This document shows, in pieces, positions 42,739-54,821 of a stretch of DNA of 64,000 nucleotides. Every line of letters starts with the position of its first letter. Within the stretch, counting starts at the first letter, position 1. A model generated the notes under the pieces. It made no database searches, was not told the origin of the DNA, and saw nothing but the letters and a program-made list of their open reading frames with translations. The position numbers and the translations under genes are program-made. The stretch lies in NCBI GenBank assembly GCA_031213475.1, contig JARUPZ010000005.1, positions 2,573,732-2,637,731 on the forward strand, in the 5' to 3' direction. The DNA comes from Nereocystis luetkeana. Taxonomy: Eukaryota > Sar > Phaeophyceae > Laminariales > Laminariaceae.

Positions 42739-43367
42739 GTGAGATGCGGAGCCCCGGAAGACCAAGTACACGCAGCAGCATTAGCCGTCTGGGAAGTTTG
42801 TTGTGCCCGTGATACGCGTGCATTACGATGAAGCGCACCGGCTTATGTAGCTCGTTAAGCGCGACACGCACTAAATTACGGCAGTTGAAGCCCCTTTGTC
42901 ACGCGTGTTTCGCGTAGTGCGTGAGCGCCAGCACAAAGGGCAAGACAAAAACAAATGGAGTCGCGACTGTATGCACATGGAGCATACAAGCGGTCACTAG
43001 CGAGAAATACAGCTGTCTAGTGCATGGGTGTTGACAGCATTGCTTTCCATCTCTGCCTTCCATCTCTCGTTGGTGTCAAGTGCCGCACAAGCCATCAGAC
43101 CCACCTGACGCACCATGGCGCACAAGCGTCCCAGTAGACCTTCACACCCTTCCGCCATACTCTCAATCTTTGAAATAATCAAATGCAACACCGTCGGAAC
43201 AAAAACCCTGCAACCGATAAGCGTTTGTCTCCGGGTCTCCCCTTTTCTCCTGTGTCGTTCTCTCACGGGTGCCGTTTGCCGTGCATCGATCTGCCTTGCT
43301 GCTCTAAAACCCTCCAAACAAACCATGATAGGACGCTCCCGCTCAAAGAATATTCCTGTCTTACAAG

Positions 43368-43481
43368 CACATGGAGCAGCGTATGGGAGAGCTTGACCGC
43401 ACGGAATTGACTACTCCGGACGACGCATTGGTGGGCGTGGCGGAGGGCTTGGGGCCCAAGCGTCCGCCAGAGGCGAAAGAT
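43368..43481 (+). CDS. Unknown gene, candidate exon
   Basis: TTACAAG acceptor, HMEQRMGELDRTELTTPDDA..LGPKRPPEAKD, GTAAGT donor. Phase 0 at both ends, compatible with 42738 and 45494. Confidence 0.45.
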
Positions 43482-43794
43482 GTAAGTCCGTCGGTGACAT
43501 TGCTTGGAAACAGGCAGAGCTTGCTGCACTTAGGCAGGGGAATACCGGTCCGGAAATTGACTGGTGCTAATGTTTGGGGGCTACCTCCATGGTCACTTAC
43601 CGTGTTTACGCCACTCAGGCGAGCAGCGCTGCATCTCACTCGAAGGCAGGCTTGAAGTTGTTTTTTGACGCAGAGTAACAAACAAATACCATGGCGGTGC
43701 ATATCGCGAGATCGAAAAGTTGAAAAATATATAAAAAAACTGCAAATAAATTAGGAAGAATAGTCACTCGGCTCTGAGCGGTTGAAAATGAAAG

Positions 43795-43905
43795 ACCTAA
43801 CCAATTTTTTGGTCCTGCCGTCTCGTTTTGAGGACATATAACTCAATTTCTAAGCAGTTTGTCTCGACAACTGGACTGCAGTTTGCCCAAAAAGGGGTAA
43901 AGCTT
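43795..43905. repeat. Family D MITE, degenerate
   Basis: GTCCTGCCGTCTCGTTTTGA and GGACATATAACTCAATTTCT on the left; GTTTGTCTCGACAACTGGAC and CAAAAAGGGGTAA on the right. 43906-45060 shows nothing I recognise. Confidence 0.6.
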
Positions 43906-45064
43906 AGGCCCTATCGTAACAACAATCAAGTCGCTGTTACGGTAGGGGGCGACTGTCGTTTCGCCCAGCCGCAACAGCACAGCAATGGGTGTTCATACTG
44001 AGCGCACCCGCTCAAACTGACGCCCTCCACGCATGGGCTAGGAAAGTGCGGACCTTCTTTGGGTGCATATGGAAAAGGTAAGACGAGCGACTGCGTGGGA
44101 CATTCGCCGTCTTAGTTTGGGGCTCAAACGTGCGCGGGATGTATCGCTGCCTGAATCCCCACACCTACCAAACGCATACCACGTAACGATTCGGATGCAC
44201 TACGTTGGATGCCAGGGATTCCGCAGATTTAAGAACAGGATTCGCGAAGTCAATGCAGGGTTTCGCGGCGGGCAACGCTACGCTTCACCTTTTCCTGTGG
44301 CATTTTCCAGCTGCGTGATACCTCACCCGCCGCCAAGCGTGCGGGTGCAAAATATAGCATGATACCAACATTTCAACCAACAGTTGTGGAATGGACGCTC
44401 GAATCGATTGCTCACAACGGTAGCTTAGCCTATTCTTCTTAAAAAACAATTTACGGAGCGTCACCGGAGCGTTACGTAGTAAAATCGACTGCACAGCGCA
44501 CAACATCAAAGCGCTATCACCGCACCGCGCGTAACAAAAGCACTACGTACGCGTATGTGTACACTCGGTGTGCAGAATACGATAAGACAATGTCTTCGCC
44601 TTAACCTTTCTCGTTGCCGTATGTTTTGCAGTGGATGATGGCGCTCACGGGGGCGAACAGCGTGAGAGCCTTCATACGTCGGAGAGGGGTGAGGAAATGA
44701 TGCATGATACGATAGCGGTATTCTGGGGGTATTGTACCCTTCCTTGGCCCAAATACGCCTGACTGGATGGGGCTGCTCAGCCATAGCAACTGAGGAAACA
44801 CCGTGATCTCGCTGGAATGCCACTTTGGGTTTTACACGATTTTAATATGTATGCCTGCGCCTGGCACTCGTCCATACGGTTTCACTTTCATTTTTCTCAA
44901 GGCCAGGTTTTCGGGGCGAGGGGCAAGGGGCTTCTCCTGTGATAATAATATCCTCAGAAAAATAGTAGGGGCCACCCCAATCGTAGCATGCGTCAACTAC
45001 AGTAGCACTATGATCTGGTGCTCCCGATCCTGGTGGTATTTTGGGTGCAGCTGAGCCGTTACCA

Positions 45065-45225
45065 TTTTTTTCGTGTGGCAACGAAAGCGCAACGCGTATG
45101 CTCTATCACACCTAGTGGCACGCAATAAAAGTGGGTCGAGTTCTCTGCTGACAGTAAGTAGCGTTTGTGTTGGTGCTTTTTTCTCGTTTGGCAACGAAAG
45201 TAACGCGTCCGCTCTAAACATCACC
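45065..45225 (+). repeat. Direct duplication of a ~45 bp segment
   Basis: TTTTTTTCGTGTGGCAACGA..AAGCGCAACGCGTATGCTCT at about 45066 recurs as TTTTTTCTCGTTTGGCAACG..AAAGTAACGCGTCCGCTCTA at about 45179. Confidence 0.55.
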
Positions 45226-45493
45226 GTACACATTTGACTTTTCTGGCGACGAGTTTCGCACACCCATTCCCCGATTGGCACGAGCAATGTGGGGGAGGGG
45301 TCATATAATAGGGGAGGGGGCAGTAAACGATCCCCTGGTTTGAGAGCCCTAGTTTCTCAAGCTTTCGCAGGCGTGCGACACTTCCGAATTAGACCCTGCC
45401 TTGGTTCACCAGCGTTATGCTCCCAACGTTAACCCAAGGACTGTAGGTTCAACGTTGCACTTTTCCATTTTTCTCGCGGGTGTGTGGGTGCAG

Positions 45494-45535
45494 GCGGAGA
45501 GGAAGACCAAGTCCGTTAACGAGATTGTGGAGCAG
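45494..45535 (+). CDS. Unknown gene, candidate micro-exon
   Basis: GGGTGCAG acceptor, AERKTKSVNEIVEQ, GTGAGA donor. 14 codons, phase 0 both sides. Charged helix. Confidence 0.45.
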
Positions 45536-45693
45536 GTGAGAAGACGCTGGGGAGATCGTTCGGTTCGGCGTTTTTTCCCCCCAGTCTTACAGGCTGTTCC
45601 AGACCTTGCACAGCATGCGGAGCAGCACCGCGAGTTAATGGTTACGGGGACCCGGCCCTGAAACACTGTGCTGTTGTTGTCTACCTGCGTGTG

Positions 45694-45845
45694 CAGTGTT
45701 CAGAGCGTACCTCGAAGCGTATCGGAGGACCCGCCAACAGCTGCAACGCGCATGCCGTCTGCCCGACCAACTTGTATTCCCGTTACAGATCCCTGGGGCA
45801 CGACACATCTTTCCGGACCAACCCGTGTTTTCGCGCGACTGCGGG
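45694..45845 (+). CDS. Unknown gene, possible exon
   Basis: GTGTGCAG acceptor. The most protein-like frame is FRAYLEAYRRTRQQLQRACR..LPDQLVFPLQIPGARHIFPD. Its phase does not follow 45535 directly, and no donor is settled. Confidence 0.3.
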
Positions 45846-47984
45846 CGTTGCTGTTGTTGTTGTTGTCGGCGGCAACGGTATGATTCAATACATGATAGAC
45901 TTTTCACTAGTTTCTTTCGCGATAACAAAACCGATAGGGCCCACAACAATGCGGACTTCTGTTTTTCGTGGGGGCCACCTCCGATTCCACGTACATGGCA
46001 CCTATTGTGATCCTCTGCAATCCTCTCTCAAGAAATCTCACGTCTATCTATGCATATTCATAGAGTTTTGCGCATTCACGTAATTCCCTCGTGACCCCCT
46101 CGGCGGCCCACCGCAACACCTGGAAAACGCTTGACAACTCCCTGGCGTTGGCGGCCGGCGCGGCCATAGTTGAGGAAAGAGGCGAAGCGTCAGGACGAGA
46201 TAGCGGCTGCCAGACGACTAGTGGTAGGTGAATCACATTGCGGTTGTAAGTTCAACAGCACACCTAACATCGTGTATGGTGCGGTGCAGTGTGTTCGTTC
46301 GAGCGGTGGAGGGAACTCAGGAGTAGGGTTGGAAAATCCTCGCCAAGTACAACCCACCTTCCTGCTGTCAAGTCCAGATACGACCTACCGCGAATACCCC
46401 CCAACCGAAGCCTTTGCTACGCTGGGGTTGCGATTCGCAGAATCTACAGCACATTCCCAGCAGATAGATGCGCTGGTTCCAGCGCACCAATAGAGGAAAA
46501 ATTACTTCTGTTACATAATTGTTCAGCCGCCGTGGGCACGAGAGCATGTTGAAAGCGTCGACCAGGAGCACTGCAGCCAGCTGCACTCCGATCCCTAGTT
46601 GTGTCTATGCTCTTGTAGCGTGACTCCGTATGCTTTGTCGTGTTCAAAACTCCGGCTGCAGGTCGTGCAGCAATGGAAAGACGTGGGAAAGGTCTTGTGC
46701 CGTCTCCTGCGCATGTCAGACTACTGGTACGGTTTCACCTCCGACCTAACCCTGTCGAGCGTCGAGAGATCGGCAAGGCGGATTTCCGTCCTTCAGCAGG
46801 TGGAGTGGCTATGTTTTACCGATTGGGGTGCGCATTTTGCTCCTCATTTCCAGTAGATCTAAAGTAACCGCCGTTGCCAGGAGATGCCGCGGACGAGCCT
46901 GATCTCAATCGACCACCCAAACAAAATATCAGTGCGAACGAAGATGCGGAAGACAACATGCAGTACCCCACCGCTCCACAGCAACAACTCTGTATCTCGC
47001 CCATTTTATCGAGCCTGTAGGCAGGCCCCCAACCACTCGTGATGCCCTTTACGAGGCGCACTTTCTCCTCACGGAAAGCGGGGTTCGGGTTTCTGTTGGA
47101 TATGAGCACTACGGCACAGTACATCGTAATTTATAATAGGCTGAATACGACGGGTTTTGATCCGCAATTGACTCGCGGAGAAGATAACCCACATGCACAG
47201 CGCTATTTTGACTTCTTCTGTACAGCAGTGTCTGCCGGGGACGGTACGTGCAGACAGTGGGTATGACAAAATGTCCACTTTCGTATATATACCGTCTTCG
47301 GACGGGAGCCACAACGGGACGAAACGACAAGAAATCGCCTTGCAATGACATGTTGGCGTGTTTTCTCTCAACCTCGGCCCGGCGTGAACAGATGGTGGAA
47401 ATGCGTGCAGGGGGTGGAGGATCAACACAAATGAAGTCTCTCGTACGCGCCTTCGCGGTGAGTAGAGCGTGCCGGCGGTGCTGCACCTCGCCAAGCAAGC
47501 AATATACGTCACGTCGAATTCACCGAGCCCCTGGTATTTTCTGAAACGCATGGCACATACCTACCGTGCGCAGTGCTGTAGTCGAGTGAGAGAGTTAGCG
47601 TATCTTTGGTGACTATGACGCGCAGCAAGCCATATGAAAGGCGACGGCTTTCGGTAGAAGTATAGCGAAGTTGTTGATTTTCAACTCAGGAAGTCACGTA
47701 TAGATACACCCTGCAGGGGGAAGCCCATGCCTAGCCACTGTTCTGCATAGCGCCAAGGGAACAAGGCGAGACGTTGTGCACTATCCAAGGAAAAAACTCA
47801 GGCGAAGTAACACCACCAGGCAACGTTGTACCTGGTATGCTTTCACACATAGCCGCTCGCGCCGGTGGTCTAGTGGCACCCCCGAATGCTGCCACAGTAG
47901 TAGCTGTTACTTCGTGAACTCGACTCCCACCGTGATGAGATTGTAAACGCACTTTAAAAAAGGTAAAAGGAACTGCCGTAACTG

Positions 47985-48190
47985 CTGAGAGCGCGTAGCG
48001 TGGGTAGGCGAATTCAATTCGACGCGAGTCGACGAGGGAAGAAAGGGCTGAATCCGTTTCGCGATAAAAAGGAAGGAACGCACCGTAGGGGGGAAGGGGG
48101 GGGGGGTGGGCCTGCTAGGCGACCCCGGATCTGAGTTGCGCACAGTTCGGAGGTAGAGGTGAAAACAAAAATACATGGGAAGCTAACTTG
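47985..48190 (+). repeat. Family F, copy 4
   Basis: TCGACGCGAGTCGACGAGGG, TTTCGCGATAAAAAGGAAGG, GTGGGCCTGCTAGGCGACCC and CGGATCTGAGTTGCG in family order. Confidence 0.65.
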
Positions 48191-48475
48191 GTCGGTTGTC
48201 GCCACGAGACCGTGGGGTTGAGGAACGGCCCTATTTTTAGTACGTCGCTCGTACGGCATAGCGGCATAGTCGCCGACACCGGTGTATCAGTAGTACAGTA
48301 GACGATCTCGGTCTTGAACACAGTCTTTTATCAACGAATACCTTCCATATTCGATGTTTCGGCGGATGTCACACCACACGAATGCCTGAAATACGCTACC
48401 TGGTTTAAACGATTGCTGCTGGGCGCGCGTATATAGCGTGCACGCGTGGGCGAGCATTCCGCTTTGAACGAACGC

Positions 48476-48653
48476 AGCCGTTGATGATGGGCCCCACAAA
48501 ACTGTTTTGCGTGTCTCCAACGTCGAACGCACTCGACTTGAAGGAGCGCTATCCGCGGGCTGTCTGGTCGAGGTTCCGCCAACTGATGCGCCAGCCGAAA
48601 GCCCAGCGATGTCGGCGAGACATGACCGTGTGTGCCATGCTTTTGTCGGTGAG
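48476..48653 (+). CDS. Unknown gene, possible exon
   Basis: ACGCAG acceptor to GTGAGT donor, open in two frames. PLMMGPTKLFCVSPTSNALD.. is phase 0 to phase 0. An alternative frame reads HKTVLRVSNVERTRLEGALS. I cannot choose between them. Confidence 0.3.
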
Positions 48654-48911
48654 TCACGCCGGACTCCTCGTTGCCGGTCACGCGGTCAGAATATGCCGGT
48701 GATACGATGTGTCTCCGTTGCGCGCAGCATGGGATGCCTCTACGCATTTCCAAGGGTTTTGGACATACATACTTGTTTTTAATGTATGGTACACGTGTGG
48801 CATATAAGAGCTATCTGTGTAGGGCAGGGTCCACACCGGAAAACACGCCGCGGTTTGTGTAGCGCCAAGTCCCGAAATTCTGAAACCGTTTTGTTGCAAT
48901 ATGATAAATCA

Positions 48912-49185
48912 CGCATCGGACCGATCACGATGTTAAAATGACTGGAGATCACCTGCTCTACAGTAGATCCTAACCTGCAGTAAGGAGGTGTGGTGCGGGA
49001 CCTGGATTCTGCACGAGTACCGGAGTGCAGGCCGTATCCAACCGAAGAAACATGCGCCAGATCACGCAGCCAGTTCGACTTCCACCCGGCAGCGTGAGCT
49101 AGACCATACAGACCAGGAGCATGTCTTCCCTGAAAAATCCAGATCGTGAAGCAGGGATCGTTGATCTACCGTATCCGATGCGCGC
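48912..49185 (+). repeat. Repeat family E, copy 11
   Basis: Ends CGCATCGGACCGATCA and TATCCGATGCGC are inverted. Internal GTGCGGGACCTGGATTCTGC and CACCCGGCAGCGTGAGCTAG are diverged family landmarks. An older or separately evolving copy. Confidence 0.6.
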
Positions 49186-49228
49186 AATACTGATATTTGG
49201 TTCGAAATTAAGCTGTTGTTAGAGTACT

Positions 49229-49318
49229 AGTGTGCCCCACTCTGTACCGAAATAAACATACGTTTTAGATTCAAACTTGATATAGAAATGCTACGTATAT
49301 TTTGGGACAGAGCGGTAC
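49229..49318. repeat. Family J MITE
   Basis: CCCACTCTGTACCGAAATAA on the left and GTATATTTTGGGACAGAGCG on the right. Complementary arms with an AT-rich centre. Confidence 0.7.
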
Positions 49319-49816
49319 ACATTTCAGAGGTCAAGACGCGCGCCTACTGATACTGCCGTACATATTCATAACGGGGGAAGACATCGCATACTATTGGAGG
49401 TTTGACGCCACGCGGGATACGTATACGAGCAGTGTGATCAAGAGCACTTAAAACGGCGAGCCTAGGGAGTGTTGGGCACAACACGCGATAGAACTTGTAA
49501 GGCAGGAATCGGATACGAGTTGAACATGGTGGAGAGGAGGCCAGTCCCGCAAACCTGGATGATAAATCAGAGTGAAAAAAAACGCTACAGCAGTAGTAGT
49601 AGCGAATGCACAAAACTGAACCGTACATTCTTGCACATCCCATACGGTACTACTGTAGGCAGCGGTGGGCCAGATTGTAGGTGTCCCACAGCTCCATTGA
49701 TTGCGTAGACAACCAGTAACGACCGCAACAATGGGTATGACTTATAAGGGTTATGTTCGACCTATATTCCCAGTAATCTCACAGTAGCACCGTACGAATG
49801 TATCGCCAAACCTCGC

Positions 49817-50032
49817 AGGCGGGGCGGCGGGGAGCGGGTCGGAGCTGCGTACCGACCCGTGCCCCACCCATCCGACAAAGCCCGTGTGCGAGTCAAAGAT
49901 GGCCGTGGATTATTATTTGAATGGAATCCCCAGGAAGCGGAGTGGGTCAGCCGAACTCGAAAAAGTGATACTGGGGCTCACGTGCAGAGCAACCCCACTG
50001 TGCTGCGTGCTATGCCATGTGTACGGCGTGTG
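49817..50032 (+). CDS. Unknown gene, possible exon
   Basis: CTCGCAG acceptor near 49816 to a GTGAGT donor. The preferred frame reads PVPHPSDKARVRVKDGRGLL and FEWNPQEAEWVSRTRK. It ends in phase 0, which suits 50131. A second open frame exists. Confidence 0.35.
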
Positions 50033-50130
50033 AGTTTCTTCCCTTCCCTTCCCTCACTACACGCGTCTTTACTTTTGGAACTCCTTGGCGTGCGTCTCCT
50101 TCAATTTTGATACCTGGTGGGACTTGCAAG

Positions 50131-50301
50131 GACACCGACAATCCGTTCTTCAGATACACAACGGCAGAATGGCCCATCTCGCGACTGGTGGACCTCACGA
50201 CCGACGCCCGGCTGGTGGAGAAGCTCCCTCACGCCGTTCTGTACGAGGAGGGGGAGACGGCCGCAAGAATTATCGGAAAAGACCCTCTAGGGGCCGCGCT
50301 C
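50131..50301 (+). CDS. Unknown gene, candidate exon
   Basis: TTGCAAG acceptor, DTDNPFFRYTTAEWPISRLV, DLTTDARLVEKLPHAVLYEE, ending DPLGAAL at a GTGAGT donor. 57 codons, phase 0 at both ends. Balanced composition makes this one of the more convincing segments. The CCCATGGG array begins in the following intron. Confidence 0.5.
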
Positions 50302-50594
50302 GTGAGTAACACACCAAACAACGGGGTAGGCGGCAAGAGACGAACATGGGCCACATTTCATCAAGGCCAAGGCAAAACCGGAGCGTGTGGCGGCGTACAA
50401 GCGAAGGCGGGAAGCAGAGGCCGTATCGGGCTGGGCAACAGGCTTGGAAGAAGACTGGACCGAGAGGGAACCGGCGGAGAAGCGGAGGAGCCGTGGGCGG
50501 CAGGGGCTTACGTGATAATGCGCGGCTCGGTGTGTCTTCACGTTTTAGAGAGGTAAACAAGCACGTGATGCACGAACGATCTAGACTACAGTAG

Positions 50595-51995
50595 TTGAAT
50601 ACCCCATGCCACGTAGGGTACTGCATCCCATGGCGCACCCCTTGATATCCCAAGCCCCGAATGCATTTTTCATTGAGCTGTCCATTGGGACATAGTACGT
50701 ACTGCATTGAAGGATTGCCCCCCCCATGGGGTATCCCATGGGCTACTTGGGATCCCATAGCACGTCCCATGATAAATTTACTCGACTCCACTGGGCACCC
50801 CATGGGATGTGCTATGGGACAACTGCTCCCGTGGGATAGACCCGTCAAGTTATTGAGATCCCGTTGATTTCGCAAGGGGTATCCCGCGGGGTTCCAATGG
50901 AGTATTCCCACGGGAACACTGAGGTATTCAAGCACTCAACCATGGGGCGATCGACTATCCATGGGGTATTTACGGGGTAATTTTTGGCATATCTCATGGG
51001 GTCGTTGACCCATGGGGTGAACCATGGGATTAATGGCATTGGGCATTCTACTGTACAGTATTGTAGTCTACTGCACAACCCAGAAGCTTGTATCCCATGG
51101 GACATTCCATGGGGTATCCCATGGGATATCCCACGGGAACGTTGATCCCGTGGAACACCCTGTGTTTCGTCCATGGCACACCCTGTGTTCTATCAAGAGT
51201 TCGACGGGATACTCGATGGGATACCCATCGTGTTTCCCATGGCATGTCCCATAGGACAAATGCTCTCATGGGGTTCCCACGGGATATCCCATTTAGAACC
51301 CCATGGGATACTCCACTGGAGAATTTATCCCCGTTGGTCGTGCCATGAGAAACACCATAGGATTCACGCACCCTTGGAGTCCCCATGGGACGTCCCAGGT
51401 GATACCATGGTATAGGACATGGCATCCCCCATAGGATTGCTTCTTCTATGGGCTTTTATGGGGTAAACCATGGAGTATCCCGTGGGGTACCTCGTTGAAT
51501 ACACCACGAGGTTAGCGTATCCATGGGAATACCGTGGGGTGGTCCACAAGACTGCCCTGGGTCGCTGCATACAGCCCATGGAGTCTCCCATGGGAGTGTA
51601 CATCCCACGAGGTATACCACAGGATGCTCCATGGCATACCCCATGGGGCATCGCATGGGATACTACTTGGGGTTTGGCCGGGGCCTCCCATCGGTAACTC
51701 TTGGGTTTATACCAGTACTGCAGTACTGACCCACGGGCGACCTTCGCCCAAGTGCCTTTAACAGCTTCACAGAGATGGCCCATGGGTCCCCGGGGCCATC
51801 CACCGGTCACAGATGGGCCTCTTATGGATGGCCTATGGGTCTGCCATGGGTCTGTATCCATGGAATTCCCATGGGGCTTCAGAAAAAAGAAAGCAATGCA
51901 CACCTTAGTGGCCACTCAAATCGTGCGCACTGTACGGAATATGACGCACATTCACAAAACCCACTCCATGGGTACGGGGAAGCTCATGGACAGCG
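50595..51995. repeat. CCCATGGG palindrome array (~1.4 kb)
   Basis: Dozens of copies of CCATGG, usually as ATCCCATGGGGTA, TCCCATGGGATA or GGTATCCCATGG, spaced roughly 10-40 bp apart with variable spacers. As the core is self-complementary, both strands show the same motif and the long frames on both strands read MGYPMG-type protein. Motif density falls off after 51720. No terminal repeats were found. It is bounded by the candidate exon ending 50301 and the one near 52155. Confidence 0.9.
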
Positions 51996-52154
51996 CCGCA
52001 TTCATAGTTACGCCGTGACGTAGAATGTCGGGTAGTACCCTGGGAATCAACACGTGCTCCGTCGGTCATAGTTTGATCCCGCTATTTCATATCAGAGACC
52101 TCATAACTCACGCAGCGGCCTAACGATTAACCGACGTCTCTTATATGCAAGGGG

Positions 52155-52295
52155 GGCAGCAGCGAATCAACCCACGGTGGCTTCCCAAGAAAACTTGGCC
52201 GCAAAAGCCTGCCGGGGTCAGCCAATGTTCCTACCGCGTCCACCGCCCGAATGGGAGGCCGCAGGGAAAGCGGTGGCTGTGGCTACGGCAGCTAA
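52155..52295 (+). CDS. Unknown gene, possible exon
   Basis: A GCAG acceptor to a GTACTT donor. The most natural frame gives NQPTVASQENLAAKACRGQP and MFLPRPPPEWEAAGKAVAVA. Phase with 50301 is not resolved. Confidence 0.35.
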   Translation, partial: GSSESTHGGFPRKLGRKSLPGSANVPTASTARMGGRRESGGCGYGS

Positions 52296-52409
52296 GGTAC
52301 TTATGTCAACGCAGCCGCTTGCCGGTTATATACTTTTATCAACCGAGGGCGCGGGTGTACCGATAATTCGAGGTGCCGCAGTGGCTTCAGCTGTTCACGT
52401 AATCGTTCA

Positions 52410-52960
52410 TTTCCACGTACAGGTACAGGTACAGTTGGAGGCTGGTACGGGTTCGGGTGCAGATACAGGTGGAGGTACAGGTGGGTATACAGGAGGTACA
52501 TGTACAAGGAAGGTATATGTGCAGGCACAGTTAAAGGTACAGGTGCAGTTAAAGTTACAGGTACAGACATAGACGCGTTTTACGGTGGAGCTAGCACATT
52601 CCCGCTAAAATTGTTTCTGAACGACGGGGCCCCTGAACCCAAAACAAATCGCACGCACGCCATTAATGTTTTGAAAAATGACGCTTTTGCATACTTGGGC
52701 CATGGGATTATTCATCCGGGTGCAGTTTGATTGCTACTGGAGTCATTTTTCGGGTGACCTACTAACAGTATGGAGCTCCTCACGTGAGGAGCCTCAGAAA
52801 AATTAGGGTGAGCCTCTATCGTAGAACGCCTCCAAAGATACATGTACAGTGAAAGTTACAGGTACAGGTACGCGCGCACATACTCGTACACCTACGCCTA
52901 CATCCCTGCATCTGCACTTACATCTACATGAATACAAATCCAGCCCGAACATGTGACACG
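52410..52960 (+). repeat. GGTACA / ACAGGT short-repeat array interrupted by element K
   Basis: ACAGGTACAGGTACAGTTGG-type repeats at 52417-52570 and again at 52845-52875 (TTACAGGTACAGGTACG), decaying to TACACCTACGCCTACAT. Element K lies between the two parts. Confidence 0.75.
52571..52845 (-). mobile_element. Element K, copy 2 (uninterrupted)
   Basis: Ends ACGCGTTTTACGGTGGAGCT and GCCTCTATCGTAGAACGC are inverted repeats. Reverse-strand landmarks CTGAGGCTCCTCACG and GGCCCAAGTATGCAAAAGCG match copy 1 at 6183. About 275 bp with no D insert. Confidence 0.7.
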
Positions 52961-53103
52961 TTACGCCTAAGCATACACTCTACACGCATTGATCGATTTA
53001 TGGAAATCCAAGTTTATATAAACCTTCAAGCCCGACAGTACAGCGAGGGTGAAGGTAAGCCCCCTTAGGGATGATCTCAGTTCAACCTAGACTCCTTGTT
53101 GCA

Positions 53104-53427
53104 GTTCAAGCTCCGAGAGGCGGGCCAGCCCCTACGTTCAAAGGGTGCCAGAACGAATGGAAGCTAAGTCGATCATAGGACGAGCCACATCTCCTTCCTG
53201 GCGTTCCAATGCAATTCCATGGAGTGCCTCCCCCCCCCCGGTTGGTGGCAACGTCAAATATCGAACCAGGATGGCGCGAAATGCGGTGCGGGAGACGACG
53301 GCCTGTTCGAACGGCAGCGGCGACGCCAGGCCATCGCTGAGCACCTTGAAGCGTCGCTGCTGGGGAGTGGCGCAGGTCCGCGTCGACCGCGCACCCGAAA
53401 CGTGGCACCGAAGTGAGGACCTGCTTT
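53104..53427 (+). CDS. Unknown gene, possible exon region
   Basis: After a TTGCAG acceptor one frame stays open for 108 codons (PYVQRVPERMEAKSIIGRAT.., RTRMARNAVRET). A second frame, closed upstream, has a helical stretch GLFERQRRRQAIAEHLEASL. Which is used is unclear. Confidence 0.3.
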
Positions 53428-54510
53428 GATGTCGTCCTACGTACTTTGAACTCTGCTCCGACGTACGTTCTCTCCCATGCGTATCCCCCCCCGTACTTGT
53501 TATTCGCGGCGCGTCGCGACTACTAAAAGTAACGACACTGGCATCTGCTTTCCACCGCTGAGCAGCGTATTCGCCGAGCCAGGTGTTTTGCACAGTGCCA
53601 ACGCGGGATCCAGTATTTCAGGGTAGTGCCAATTCCGGCGACTGTGGGCGTTGGATATAGACAGCTCTCCAGACAGCATTACTGTACTTGTAGCCAGTTT
53701 CAGGACTGGTTTTGAACGTGGAAGTGTGGTGAGCTTGAGCTTTACTTTTTACCAATCCACCGGAGGATAAAAAAAAACAGAGTGGAGCTGTAGTGCGAAC
53801 GAAAGGGTTGTTTGAGTTGGGTATTGTGTGTTTACCATGCCTTCGCAACAATAGTGTAGCCGCATGCCATGTACGTATCACGAGTTTGTCGAACGTTGTA
53901 TTTGTCGCTTTGTTGCGGGGTATGATATATCGCCCTGGTACCCCATCCGAATTATTGTTTGATTTGTCGTCCTGTCCACCCTTCGACCCCTTGCGCTTTT
54001 TCGCGACCACGGGCTACGTTGTAGCAGCGACGTAACGAACGACATCAATGTGAGCATCATGCCAGCACCATAAGGCATCGCTGTTCAATCCGAACTATGA
54101 AGCGGGCAGGAGAGTGTGTATCAGCATCTTAATAATCGCTGTTCAGCCCGAAAAATACAAACAAGTCATTTTTATACGACTCGCGCCCTCGCTAAACCCG
54201 TCAATCTTACCTGTAGCTTGACTCCAGCTAACAGGGGACTCGCTGATTCAGAAGCTTCGCTGCACCGGCGCTGTTATCACTCTGCCTTGTCTGCAATTAA
54301 TGTTGTCCACCGTTTTGTCTCCTAGACGCCTCGATCAGTACATCTCACAACGACAGACATTTCATATGGGTGTGCAAGGTAGCCCGTTGCTAAACAGCCG
54401 AAGAGGCATGGGAAGATCCAACAGTGGGTTGTGCTCACGGACTACGTTATCATTTCTCTCTTGCCCGTGTGCTGTATCCGCGAAAAAAAGGTGGAGAGCT
54501 TGCCGCTTAG

Positions 54511-54821
54511 GGCCTGGTTCCTTGTTCGGCGACCGACCCGTGAAGACCGGCCGGCTTGCAAACCCCAACATGAGTGGCAGCTCAAACGGCGACAGCGGCG
54601 GCGGCAGTGGTACCGGGGGTGACACGCCACGAAATGGTACTGGTCTTCCATCGGCAAAACCAGCCGAGAAAACGATGAACCAACCGTCCGCGTTGGAAAC
54701 CGCCGTGACAACAGAGCCGACAGAGCTGCTGGAGATTGGGCTGGGAGCGTATCGTCGGTTTTTAGCGGATGGCGTCAAGGAGAGGATTGACCATGCCGTG
54801 GCCGTACTAAGAGCAACGGGG
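54511..54821 (+). CDS. Unknown gene, candidate exon
   Basis: CCGCTTAG acceptor. GSLFGDRPVKTGRLANPNMS, a Gly/Ser/Asn linker, then ELLEIGLGAYRRFLADGVKE..RIDHAVAVLRATG, a likely amphipathic helix. Donor GTGATG in phase 0 (tentative). Confidence 0.4.

Noticed and set aside
50270-51915. Long frames on both strands reading MGYPMG-type protein
   Set aside because: They come from the CCCATGGG array, whose palindromic core reads the same on both strands.
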